Assembly (NCBI GenBank): GCA_020091685.1
Contig: CM034595.1
Span: 25,529,564-25,593,563, forward strand
Source of the DNA: Lutjanus erythropterus
Taxonomy: Eukaryota; Chordata; Actinopteri; Lutjaniformes; Lutjanidae
DNA: 64,000 nucleotides
Direction of reading: 5' to 3'
The first letter of the stretch is position 1; the number at the start of each line of letters is the position of its first letter. The notes beneath the pieces were generated by a model. That model saw nothing but the letters and a program-made list of their open reading frames with translations, was not told the DNA's origin and did no database searches. The position numbers and the translations under genes were made by a program. Below, in pieces: positions 1 through 16,800 of the stretch.

Positions 1-300
1 ATGTGTGCAATAGACTCATCTACACTGCTAATGGAGCTGCAGCCAATTATACCAGCCTTCATGTACATGAATTCAGTCTAACAGACTGACAGGATGTGTT
101 TTTCATAATGTCTCTGCTGTCTGCCCTAGATTATTGCTTTGTGGGTCACTTCTTTATCAAAACATGTGGTGTTTTCTCAGATTCCTCCACAGCAGGCTGA
201 TAAAAGCTCTTATCACACATTCTCTGCAGCACTGGCAGAACTTTGACCTGGTGAGAAGAAGACCTCGCTCACTTGTAGATTCGTCTCAGCTCCTCCTCGT

Positions 301-385
301 CCAACGGAGCCAATCAGAAAAGAGCTTCGTGTGTCTCTTTAGCTTTGTCAATTTAAGGAAAGGGTGAGGAGAGCCATACTGAAAG
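301..385 (+). promoter_or_regulatory. mpv17l: Candidate promoter and non-coding first exon of mpv17l
   Basis: A CCAAT box lies at 310-314, followed by a GC-poor leader that ends in a good splice donor (GAAAG then GTAGGT, donor at 386). The matching acceptor would be the AG at 631-632, just before ATTTTTCACC and the ATG at 643. The arrangement fits a short non-coding exon, but the transcription start is inferred. The first 300 bases of the window hold nothing else I can name. Confidence 0.4.
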
Positions 386-642
386 GTAGGTACTTCTTTG
401 GATAAGGTACTTCTTGGATAAAAGCCAAAAAGACATGTTATTTATTGAGATATGCGATATCTTGTGTGATTTTGACAATAATTGATCATGCCATTAATTT
501 GACATGATTTCCTTTAGCGTACATTTAATTTGAACATTTACTTTAAAGCCTTCCTCACGTAAAAAAGGTGAAGCAGTCATACTCAGTGGCTTAGTTCTTA
601 CTGAATTCAGCTTTACTCCTCTCTCTGATCAGATTTTTCACC

Positions 643-1963
643 ATGAATCGGGCCTGGGCTGCGTTCAAGGCTCATCCGTACATCAGTAACGTCCTTGGAT
701 ACACAACACTGTTTGCCTCTGCTGACATCATACAACAGAGTGTGCTGGGTGGGAAACACACGTCTGAGGGTCACGCTGGCATCGACTGGTGTCAGACAGC
801 TCGAGTGGCGACTGTCGGCTTCTGTTTCCATGCCAACTTCAACTACCATTGGCTCAGATGGCTGGAGAGGATGCTGCCAGGAGGCGGAGTGAAGGCGGTG
901 ACAGGGAAAGTTGTGGTGGATCAGCTGGTCGCAGCTCCTCTCACCATCAGTGCCTTTTATATTGGTAAGTCTGTCACAAACCCTATTCAGGTTGTTTATT
1001 GTGCTTATTCTTGTTGTTCTGTGCTTATGTGCTTTTGTCTGTTTTCTTTAATGTTTCTTATATCCTACATGGCTGTGTCATTGTTCTATTTCTACTATTT
1101 GTCTCTGCTTATGTACTTTTGTCTGTTGTTTGCTTTTAATGTTTTTTTATGTGCCATCAACCTGCCAGGAACTGTTGATGAAAAGAATCCTGTAAATCTG
1201 GCACATTTACATAATGACCTAATGTGCTTTGTCCCTTCTTAAATTTAATAAACATACACATTTTCAGCACCCTCAAATCTCCACTTCTGTACTTACAGGA
1301 GCAAAATAAAACAGTCTTGAACCACTTTATTGTACAAGTCTGTAGTTTCCTAATAATTTATTGAGATGTTTCCTGGTGGGAACTATATAATATGGGACTG
1401 GTTTTACAAAGATAGACTCTGACTTAAATCGAAGATGGTTGTCTAAATTCATCCACACAAAGCTGTTTAATTATTGACTATCTTAGGCCTAATTTGCCAT
1501 GAATTGTGGGTGTTTCAAACTAAAAATCATGGCTGACCATGCAAAACCACTCAGCTCAGTCACAGACATTTTATTGTGAAAATTCAGCGAGGAGTGTGTC
1601 AAGACAAAAACATTCAGTAAAATCTCCTGTAGCAGAGCTGAGATGCTGCAGTGTCTCAACGTATCAAGGCTCAGTGACACATCTGTGATTGACGATGTCC
1701 TGATTGCTGTACGTTTCCAACAGGTTACTACCGTCTCTAAAATCCAATTCCTTTCTCATCACTTGCTCCCCAATATTCTTTGAAAACCACAAATTATGAA
1801 CCATGTTTTCTGCTTTTTTGTCACTAGTTGTTACCATGGGAACATGGCTCTTTACTTAGAGTTAGTCTGTGGGTAGGGTGACTTTTTAGGATTAAAATAA
1901 ATCAATCTTTATTGCTGTGAAACTGCCCAACTTGCATTATGGTAAGAGTTGAATTTATACTGG

Positions 1964-2035
<72 letters not shown>

Positions 2036-2600
2036 TTTTGCAAGTTTAGCTGATATTATACAGAAATTGTCTTTAACATTGCTTGTCTACACAATGTATG
2101 TTTCTAATTATGGATCCAACTAAAAATCAATGAAACATTTAACACCCAAGTCTACCTTTTAGGTTTAAGTTTATTAGAAAACAAAGATGACCCTCTTGAA
2201 GACTGGAGACAGAAATTCTGGACGTCTTACAAGGTATACATACTTGTGCAGTAAAACATTTGCATTTATTAGACTATTTGTTAGTATTTATTCTATTCTA
2301 AAATGACATGTAAACAATCCTCTATTTAAATATTTCTTCTGTTCCTCTCTTTAGACTGGAGTGGTGTACTGGTCAACAATGCAGGTGAGATATTCTTAAT
2401 CATTCCATCATCAATCACTTTCAGGCTGCACACACATTTTCATAGATTGTTTCTTATTTTCATTTATTTCACCTCCTCAGGCAGTGAACTTTGCCCTGGT
2501 CCCTCCTGTGGCTCGGACAGTGTTTCTGGGAGGCATCGCACTGACTTTCACGATCTACCTGTGTCACCTCAGACAGCAGCGAGGCCACAAACTTGAATAA
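643..2600 (+). CDS. mpv17l: Mpv17-like protein (Mpv17/PMP22 family membrane protein)
   Basis: There are four coding exons: 643-964, 2163-2233, 2355-2384 and 2481-2600, all with GT-AG introns and matching phases, giving 180 residues. Family members are small four-helix proteins of mitochondrial or peroxisomal membranes. Human MPV17L is linked to reactive-oxygen metabolism and mitochondrial DNA protection. Recognition rests on FHANFNYHWLRWLERMLPG (about residues 67-85), then VDQLVAAPLTISAFYIG at the first splice junction, and the C-terminal signature QKFWTSYKTGVVYWSTMQ followed by VNFALVPPVARTVFLGG. These match MPV17L better than MPV17L2 or MPV17. The ATG at 643 has CACC before it and gives the expected N-terminus (MNRAWAAFKAHPYISN). 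The protein is about 16 residues shorter than human MPV17L, mainly at the C-terminus. The open frame runs on past 964 into intron 1; that is read-through, not an exon. A poly(A) signal follows at 2678. Confidence 0.9.
1967..2034 (+). repeat. (CA)n microsatellite, 34 units
   Basis: An uninterrupted CA dinucleotide run lies in intron 1 of the mpv17l gene. It is likely to vary in length between individuals. Confidence 0.98.
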
Positions 2601-2677
2601 ACCTGAGATCCTCGGCTCCTTGATGCAAGTTTTTGTATAGAATGACTGTGATTTTAAACGTGATATTTTTGTGTGTA

Positions 2678-2683
2678 AATAAA
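2678..2683 (+). promoter_or_regulatory. mpv17l: Poly(A) signal of mpv17l
   Basis: AATAAA lies 78 bases after the stop codon. No competing signal lies between it and the stop, so the 3' UTR is probably about 100 nt. Confidence 0.75.
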
Positions 2684-2699
2684 TTAAGGTTTAATCCTG

Positions 2700-3680
2700 C
2701 TGATGTTGGTGTAATTGTTTTCTCTGAGAACACAAGAGAACAACAGAGCTGTTAAATCTTTAACTGACTCAGTGTTTAAGTGTTGCAATATATTTTTTCA
2801 CCAATAATGTAGAAAAAATGTTTTTTTTCCCATTAGTTGTTTCCGTTTCAAACATTTTTTTTAAATCAAGATTTAGATTGTATAATCATCTAATAGGTCA
2901 GTTTATCATTTACATCCTGAAACTGAACATATTTTTGGCACATTTCTGAAAATTGAGGCAGGAACATTTTTCATGTACTGTTAACTACTCTTTTACTTGT
3001 TTATGCATCATACAATGTTATTTATTGCAATTTAAAAATGTGGACAATAAGAAATTTATTGTTGTGAGGAACTGCATCTTCTATTTAATTTAATTTTTTT
3101 TTTTTAAATCAGACCCTCCCCTTTTTATTAAATAACAATGCCCTCCCCCCAAGATATCAAAATAAACAAACAATAATGGAAAACATAATATATCTATAAC
3201 CATACAGTTAGAGTTTTTAAATATAATTCTTTATTGCAAATACAAATTCTACAAGCATAAAAACATCCAAGTAGAATACAGTTTAGGACTGTGCAAATAT
3301 AGTCCAAATGAACAAGTACAAAAATATCCTTACAGAAAAAGAGAAATTAAAAACATAATGTACATGAAATATATATTTTTTAAAAAGTGTAAACTTAATC
3401 TTCTATCTGAAATGGACAACAAATATTCACACAGTAGCAGGGCTTTCCTTGACCTCGTCAGTTTCAATCAATCAAAATAAAAATACAAACCCTTCAAGAA
3501 TATGGTGAAGCATGGGGTTGTTTTTAAGTTTTACATTTGTGTATAAACTATTTGGGAAGTATTATGAAGTTATTGAAGAGAAAATGGTGTTATTATTATT
3601 CATTAGATTTTGAGTAATACAGTCACAACTAGGATTTATTTCTACCACTGGAGGCAGCATCATCAGTTGTTTTGACTTTA
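2700..3680. other. Intergenic, AT-rich, no gene seen
   Basis: This stretch holds A- and T-rich sequence with several homopolymer runs and no open frame with coding character. It separates mpv17l from the rpl18 promoter. Confidence 0.7.
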
Positions 3681-3685
3681 GTCAG

Positions 3686-3788
3686 CCGGAAGCGCCTCCA
3701 CTGTGGCCAATCAGAGAGCAGAGATTTCCTCGCACAGTTTATCGCGAGACCTCGGCTCTTCCTTTTCCCTTTTCGCTCTGAGTCCAAG
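3686..3788 (+). promoter_or_regulatory. rpl18: rpl18 promoter with TCGCGAGA element and 5' TOP tract
   Basis: In order, the sequence shows an ETS-type CCGGAAGC (3686-3693), a CCAAT box (3707-3711), the palindromic TCGCGAGA (3742-3749), and a polypyrimidine tract at about 3756-3778 that runs into AGTCCAAG and the ATG. Ribosomal-protein mRNAs begin with a C in a 5' terminal oligopyrimidine (TOP) tract, which places their translation under mTOR-LARP1 control. TCGCGAGA is a known core-promoter motif of housekeeping genes. No TATA box is seen. The exact start nucleotide is inferred to lie within the tract. Confidence 0.75.
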
Positions 3789-9056
<5,268 letters not shown>

Positions 9057-9089
9057 TCTCTCTTTGTTTTCCATGAAATCCATGATAAA

Positions 9090-9095
9090 AATAAA
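9090..9095 (+). promoter_or_regulatory. rpl18: Poly(A) signal of rpl18
   Basis: AATAAA lies 34 bases after the rpl18 stop codon, giving the very short 3' UTR usual for ribosomal-protein mRNAs. Confidence 0.85.
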
Positions 9096-9362
9096 AGATC
9101 GACTGTACAAAATGAGTTGTCTTTTGTGTGTGTGGTTTTTTTTTATTGGACAGTTCACACAGCCTAGCAAATAATTTGTTCCTGACATTTTCTTGGGGGT
9201 AATTTGTTCTAAGCAGGAGGGGACAGGAGAGGACTTGGATACAGCTTAAACAAATCCATTTCCAAGCTCTTCCCCATTTTATTACCTTGTATTCCCATTT
9301 ACAACCCTCACTGAGGTTCTGATGGTATCTCTGACGTCAGGAATCTTTTGATCAGTATTGAT

Positions 9363-9584
9363 ATGACTTGGCCAGGAAGAAAAGTGAGTTGGCCAGGAAG
9401 TGGTGGTCTGTCAATGATTGGAGAATGTCGGTGGGTGTTGCAATGTTTTCCTTATCGCCATTGGATTTCCTCTCCGCCGCTCAAAGCTGCTGCTGCTGCG
9501 TCTCCAGGCACTTCCTGCACCGAGACACAGTTTTCAAGGCAAGCAAGCGGCTGTCTGTCGTCGTGAGAGGGGAGACAAGATGAG
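9363..9584 (+). promoter_or_regulatory. sphk2: Candidate sphk2 promoter and non-coding first exon
   Basis: This region starts only about 270 bases after the rpl18 poly(A) signal. It has a 12-bp direct repeat TTGGCCAGGAAG (9368 and 9389) carrying ETS-like GGAAG cores, and a reverse CCAAT box (ATTGG, 9417-9421). A GC-rich leader follows, with a CTGCTGCTG run and a possible splice donor at 9585 (GAG then GTATTT). The next part of the sphk2 transcript that I can place is the acceptor at 13450. Exon limits and start site are inferred; further non-coding exons in between are possible. Confidence 0.4.
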
Positions 9585-12500
9585 GTATTTTTTAAAGAAT
9601 CTTTTGCTTTGACATACTAGGTTCAACTTGGCTCTAAGTAATCTGGTGCTGGGGAAACAATTACTCTCGAAAGTGACCAATTTCCATGTTCTGGGGCTTG
9701 ACAGAATGAGATCATAACGCCTGTTTGCTAGCGGTTAACTGCGCTAAGTTGGAGATCTCATTAAACCAATCAATAAACGAGACAAAATGTCAAATGGAGG
9801 CTTTTCAGTGTTCCCGCGGTGGTGCCAAGCCAGTTTCAAGCGATTTAAGTTTAATAGTTTAGAAAGTTAGCTTGAACTTGGGCTACACGTTAAGTAACGA
9901 ACTGCTAGCCACCGCTGACAACGCTGTGTTGCGCTTGTCTTGATGGATCGCATCTAGAAGGTAACTCTTGATTTGCGAAATTCTCGTGAGATTTGTTCGC
10001 ACATTGTGCACGTTTTACAATCAAATTGTGTTTTTAAAATCGGAGAGCACTGTGGTGAAGAACTGTTAAGGTTTAAGGTCAGAAACCGCTTAGTTATGAT
10101 TGGGAAAAGACCATGATTTGGATTTAAATAAACACTCGCGAGATCTTTCGCCGGTCTGGGGTTCCTTTTTAGTTAAGACCTTTGTCTATCAGCAGTTTAC
10201 AGTAGCTAGCGTTACTGTATTCATAACATTAGCTGTTAGCTAGCGTTTGCTGTCGCCTTGTTTTAGCGTTAGGATTCCTACCACTTTAAATGCTTCCTGC
10301 ACCTTTACAATATATTTCAAATACTACTACATTTATGAAAATAGTTATTCATCTTGTAGCTACAATAGAGTTAGGTTAAGTAAGGTAAAGTCAGTTGGCT
10401 AGCAGCCTGTCAACCTGCTAGCTAACAGTAGGGGGATGACATCGGTAAAGTTTAACGGTCAAACATCTTCTACTTTACATCATCGGAGTTATTAGAAAAG
10501 CTGTTAACGCTGCTGGAAATCGTGTAGCCATGCCTTTTGTATAGGAATGCTCTTAAGTTCAAAGTATGCGCTGACTGAAACTTGCCCAAAATACCCCTAA
10601 GTCAGTCAACAGCAGCCTCATTGTGTGGGAGACAAAATTAGCCCGCTGCTGACATTATTTCTGGGTGTCCCCGCCCTGCATTTCAAGGACGTTAAGGTGC
10701 AACAATGGGCATCAGTGAGGTCCTTTTTTTGTGTGCGTTTTATCAAGACGGGACATCAGCCAAGTATTGATTTTGTCTGCACCACAGCTTGCATAATGTT
10801 TCCTGTCTATTACAAAACTTGAAAGAAAGATGAGACCAGTTCATTAATTTAGCCAAATAGGGTATATTAATAAATACTAATAATGATAAACTTTATTTAT
10901 TAGCACTTTTCTTAACAGTTACAGCGTGCTTCACAAAGAGATAAAAGCACAAAATAAAATAAAAACAAATAATACTATCAATATATGTTAAATTTATCAG
11001 CTCTAGACAATCATGAGGACCAATTTAACAAGTCACAAAACAGTACAGTATTTAAAAAATACAACAGAAACAGTTGTCAGGGGCAGTAAAGGCGTGTATA
11101 CGTTATCATTCTCAGTTATTGCATAACTCAACAGTTCAGTTATTTGTGGCATCATGTTTCATAGAAATAATCAATTTTCTCAGTTCTTAATGGTGATATT
11201 ACCTTTAATTTTTAGTTGGTATGTTAGCTTTTCCATTGAATAGATAGTCAATTAGCTTTTGGTCTATAAAATGTCAGAAAATGATGAAAAGAAAGAATTT
11301 CCCAAAGCCCAAGTGACATACTCAAATGTCTTGTTTTGTTCTCAGCCAGAATATATTCATTTTACTGTCACAGAGGACTAAAGAAACCAGGAAATATTCA
11401 CATTTAAGAAGCTGGAATTAGAGACTTTTGACTTTCGACCAAAACAATTATTCAATTATCAGAATAGTTGGTAGTCAGTTCAGTAGTTTTATTTGATAGA
11501 TGAATTGTCGCAAAACTAATTTCAATTAACTGTTCTCCCCCTGGAGGCTCGGTTTTGTACCACTTTCATGTTGTAGCTTTTTTGCTGACTGTAAGCAGAT
11601 TTTTTGTCAGGTATCTATCTGTCCTTTGTACGGCCTCTTCAGTTCCCTCAGTACATCACGGCGCAGTTGTTTAAAACAGCATATCCCCTAATATCTTTTT
11701 TAGTTGCATTTACATTCTTCTAGTTTCATGAAGCTCCAGAAACATGGGCATTGGTTGGCCTTGAGGTGGCCACAAAGCCTCCAACAAGAGGAATTGTACT
11801 TTGACACACTGAAGTCTAATTAACTGGACTCTGCTGACTTAGGGTTTTGATATAACTGTAACCTGTTATCTATATACTGTACATAACAATAACATGACAA
11901 TAATAAATGGCATTAATTTTTTTTATATTATATACAGGAAAACATTTACATTAGTCAGAATTGTTTTCCAAGTTGTGTAGAAATGTTAAGTTTTTGAAAT
12001 GAGTGCAGAATTTGTTTTCACAGACTATTATGTTTCTCATTATGAATCTGTTTCGTTATTGGGCAATTTTTAATATTGTTGAGTAAGATTGTTACATGGT
12101 ACTGCGTATTGCAAAATCACTATAATCCAGTGCCATTTAGGTCAGCACTTCACAAAATCTGAATCTTATACTCCAATTGTGAAAGAGACACTGTTTCCCC
12201 AAATCCTGTTAGAAAAAAGCCCTAAACATGAAAGCATCAACCAGATGCGGTCGATCTCATGCAACCTTTCATCCGAAATAAAGTGGCGTCTCAGCAAGGC
12301 CGTTGGGGATGTGTGACCGTGAGTCACTATGTGCAAAGACGCACCTAAGGTCAAGGGACATGATGAATCTTGTATTGCTTCATGCTGTAACTGTTATCTC
12401 TTCCCCTTATCATGACTATTCTACTCTGTGCTTGTTCTACTCTTGTTGTGAAAATCTGATACAGAAATACTCAATTAATATTTAATGTTCCTTTGCACAG

Positions 12501-13450
12501 TGAAATCACAGGTGAATCAGGAGCACACTTTATTTGATTTATTTAGTGCACTTCCCTCTTTAAACGTCAGTTTCTTTTCCATTCTCTCTGAAAGTACCTT
12601 CAGGTGGATCTCCCATATATTAAAGTTTTGCTATTGTTTTTTCCACTTCTGCAGCTGACTTTTGTCCTCCTCTTCTCCTTTGTCATCATTCAGGAACCGA
12701 GATCTTTGGGAGGGAACGTGAGGCTTGATTCAAGGAAATTACCATGACATAAACTAAGGACCTTCCTTGAACTGTCTCTTTGTTTGTCTTTTGTTTTGTT
12801 TCTATTTTTTATTGTTTTTGTGTTGTTGTGTTGTCTGGTCTCCACCCGTCTTACCTAGTGTTTACCATTTTCTTGTGGAGAACAAGTAGTGCAGGAGTAC
12901 GTGTCTGGGTGAAAGTTTAATGTATCACACTACTGTCTAGAGGTCTGGCCTTGTCACTCCTCTTGTCTGCCTCCTATATATCACTGAGATTAAAGATAGC
13001 AATAGAGGTATCAAAGGTCTTGAAAAAGCCTGCACTTATCATATTTTTATGGCATTAATTAAATTTTGGCTGGCACTTACAATGCAGCATACTCTACAAA
13101 ATCCTTTACTTGTGCATTAATTTAATTTAATTGTTGTAGCCTCCTTGTCTAAACAAGGTGTGTTTGTCTTATTCATACCTTTTTTCAATGCAATTAAGTT
13201 TCAGTTTTGTCCTTTTGTGTGATTATTTAAGATTTATTGTTAATGTCGAGTAGCTGCTCCACTGCCTTATGTTTTTATCACAAGAGGCAGCTTTAAGTTG
13301 TAATGTAAACTATTTTTTTTTTTACTTATGCAATCTTTATGAAGAACATTTTTGTTTAAATGACTGATCCTGTAGTGGAAAATATACATGTTTAAGTCCT
13401 GTTGTCTTTGAATATGTTGAAGTATTGCTCATTCACTTTTCCACTGGCAG
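9585..13450 (+). other. Long 5' intron region of sphk2
   Basis: No coding sequence is seen. From 9724 to 10430 there is a dense set of GCTAGC, GTTAGC and GCTAAC motifs. From about 10883 to 11010 a stretch (CTTTATTTATTAGCACTTTTC and following) resembles fish LINE 3' ends in reverse. From 11160 to 11525 there is an interspersed repeat listed separately. The rest is AT-rich unique-looking sequence. Confidence 0.5.
11160..11525. repeat. Interspersed repeat (MITE-like)
   Basis: The best-preserved internal part of the family is here: GGTCTATAAAATGTCAG, then CCAAAGCCCAAGTGACATAC, then ATTCACATTTAAGAAGCTGG. The other copies (4930, 41270, 47925, 49825) share these blocks in one orientation or the other. 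No coding capacity is visible. I cannot give an official family name. Confidence 0.6.
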
Positions 13451-13872
13451 TAAACTGTAGAAGCTGACAGCTCTTCAGATCAGACTGATGGGAGCTTTCT
13501 AACTGTGACACAAAGACTTAGTAGTTCCTATCATCACTGGATAAATACTCTAAGCAGAGGAACCTTTAAACTGGAAGAAGACCATTTTTCTTTTACAAAT
13601 GAAGACATACTTCTGAAATGGACAGATGGGAACAGAAACTTAAAGCTGATTGTTTTGTGACTTTGTCTCTCGAATCCAAGCACTGAAGAGGGAGAATGAT
13701 TTTGAGGAGATTTCAGGGATAACGTTCTCAGACTGACACTCAGATACATTGTCATTTTCCCTGCAAATCTTGCTGAGGTGGAATTGGCTGTAACTCTTCA
13801 AGCCTCTAACTGTAGAAGATACTTTTTAGACTGACTTTTCTTTGACAACACGCATCAACGTCAGCAGTGAGG

Positions 13873-16800
13873 ATGCGATCTCCTGAACCGTCCTCACCCT
13901 CCACAGCAGAAGCCCTACTTCATGGCCAGTTTGCCAGCTGGGGGTCCGGCAGCAACAGCAACAATAACAGCTGCCCCAACAGCCCTGGTGGTCCGGGGGG
14001 GGTCTCCCCTGCTGCCTCCCCTACTCCGGCTCCGGCCTCTAACTATGCCTTGACCCTCACCCACACCCACATACATATCCAGCGTCTGTCACCACGGCCG
14101 GGGAAGGAAGCCCGTCTCCTGCTGCCTTTATCAGAACTCATTGGGTGCAGCTGCCCTCGTGCCCCTGCACCTCCTCTCCTGGTGCTGTACTGGTACCCAC
14201 CAGGCAAACGACGGAAAGGAGTGTCCCGGCGCAGGCAGGTGAGGGCCTACCTGGCAGAAAGCAGGGCTGAAGCTGAGAAGTGGTCGGCTGCTGTGCAGTG
14301 TCTACTCAGAGATGTGACCGTCACTGCTGACACAGGTGAGTGTGTGTCTCACTAGAGGCTTATTTGTCCAAGTTGGGTGCTGGTTGTTAAATGGTTTTAT
14401 ATGTTGCAGGACCATACTGATGATTGTAGACGCCCATTTACTTAACTGCATACATTTCTCACTGCAGACTGTTTGCTAGTGGTTGCATATCGTTGTGTTC
14501 TTTTGTCATTGTGTACAGAATTTAAATTTAATTTCTGACAGTCCAAGCTGCTAACACAGACAGAGAAACATAAAAATATAGAAAAGCAAACATACAAAAA
14601 TATGGATGCACTCTGTGTAAAGGGGTCCCGGCCTCTGATGGCTTGTGGAGTTTTAGTGTATGACTTAATTAACAGGACAACATGGTTATTTTACTGCAGA
14701 TAATTGTGTGATTAACTTGACCTTTAAGGGATAGTTCACCCCAAAATCAAAAGTACATATTTTCCTTTTACCTGTGGTGCTACTTATCCAACTAGATTGT
14801 TTTGGTGTGAGTTGCTGAGTTTTGATGAAAGAGAGATGTCTGCCCTCTCTCCATTCTAATGGCACTCGGCTTGTGGTGCGCAATGTACCAAAACAAACAA
14901 ACAAAAAACACATTTGAAAAACTCAAGAGCAATGTCTCTTTCCAGAAATGACCCACTTAATCAAGATAATGCACAGACGCTCTAAATGTTTCAAGCCCTG
15001 ACGAAGACCTGTAGAGGTCAAAACATGTTGGCATTGTAAAGGGTATAGTTTTCTCTTGAGTTTTTCAAATCTATGTTTTTGGCCCTTTGAGCACCACCAA
15101 ATGCCAAACAGACATCTGTACGGCCGAAATCTACCCATCTAGCCCCTCTACTTTGGAACAGCTTGTCTGGGGAGATAAGTCTTGCAGAATCAGTGGCATC
15201 TTTTCAATCACTTCTTAAAACCCATTTTTATTGACTTGCGTTAATGTGATGTCATCTTTTTATTGCTTCTGTTTTTTTTTTTTTTGTTTTTTTGCTATAT
15301 AAATAAAGTTATTATTATTATTAGTTCCATTATATTTAAGAGAAGGGAGGCATCTTTGTGGCTGATATCGCCAAAATTCAGCAACCCAACCTAAAATAAT
15401 CTAGATGGATAAATGGCACTACAGGCCAGAGGAAAAATATGTACTTTTGATTTTGGGGTGAAATGCCCTTTACAGTTTATCCATATGAATAACGCCTGAA
15501 TTCCTTTTGTTTACTACATGAAACCACACAATGCTGCCTCATGCTGCTTTGATTTATGCCTCTTTTGTAAGTCCTGGCTATACTTAGCTTAATGTCACAG
15601 CGACCCAGGACCTTTCTGTATGTTCAGCACTCATATTTTGTTGCAGAGGACATAATTGGTACCAAGTATAGTTAAGCATTTTGGGGGTTATGTAGCAAAA
15701 AACAAAGGGGGATTAACACTAATACACCCTAAGCGGCTGTGAGATTTATTATTCAGAGTATTTAGTCTGGATTTTGTTTGTTTGTTTCGCAACTACATCT
15801 TTTTCTTGGGTTGATTTATCTAATACTTCTTTGTTTTTTGCCCTTATCTGCCCTGCACACACGGTCTGTATCATTCAGTGTCAAACGTAGAGACAAAGAG
15901 GGTGGGGCTGCTGCAGCTGGCGACCCCTTCCCATGTGCTTTACTGTATCCCCCAGCCTCAAATATCCAACAGATAGCAAGGCCCCGCTCAGTGTTTACTT
16001 TGTCTACTGTGTGTGTGTGTGTTTTTTTTACCTTTTTCTCACCATAACCTCACACACTTCGCCAGCATCTCACATCTTTTCCTGTCTCCTTCCTCCTCTT
16101 TAGACTTGATCTTTAACCCCTCAATCTCAGTCATCATTTGTTTTCTTCAGTCTTTACTTGTCATACCATTCTCCTCCCCTCAATAGTGTTAAAACTGTCA
16201 TTCATTTCTAATTTTCACCCCATTTTTCTCAGTTTTGCCAGCTTCTGTTTGACCTGTAGTTTCTGTTCCACTTTGTTTTCGTAACCTCCGTTCTTTCTCA
16301 TCTCTCTGTTACAGTACTCTCTCTGATTCATTTCTGAATCACTTGATTCTTTGGGTTTTTATCAGTGGTGGACACTAACAAAGTACATTTACTTGAGAAC
16401 TTTACTTAGGTACATTTTTTGAGTATCTTAACTTTACTTGAGTATTTGTTTTTTTTGTTTTTTTTTAATTTATGACTTTCACTCCACTACATTTTAAAGA
16501 CAAATATTGTACCTTTGACTCCACTACATTTCTAGGAAGGTTGTCATTACTTGTTACTTTTAGGCTAAGCTTAGCTTTGAAGTCAGCTGTTGCTGTTTTT
16601 TCTTTTCTAAAATGGAATTGGCCACACGCTGTGTTCCTCACAGAAGGAAACCAATCACCCGCCCTCAACTGGGATTGATGTAAAACCAGAAATACATCAT
16701 CCAGGTGCGCTCTGTAACAAACACAAGCAAGCTCTTGCTCTTTGATTCAAACAAAACTCGGTAATGACGACGGCAGGAGAAAGACAAAATTAAATCTCAA

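Noticed and set aside
643-1242. 199-residue frame starting at the mpv17l ATG
   Set aside because: Only the part to 964 is exon 1. The rest is intron read-through; the true continuation with family signatures begins at 2163.
13867-13875. GTG at 13867 as the sphk2 start
   Set aside because: The ATG six bases on is the first ATG after an in-frame stop and has an A at -3. A GTG start is not needed.
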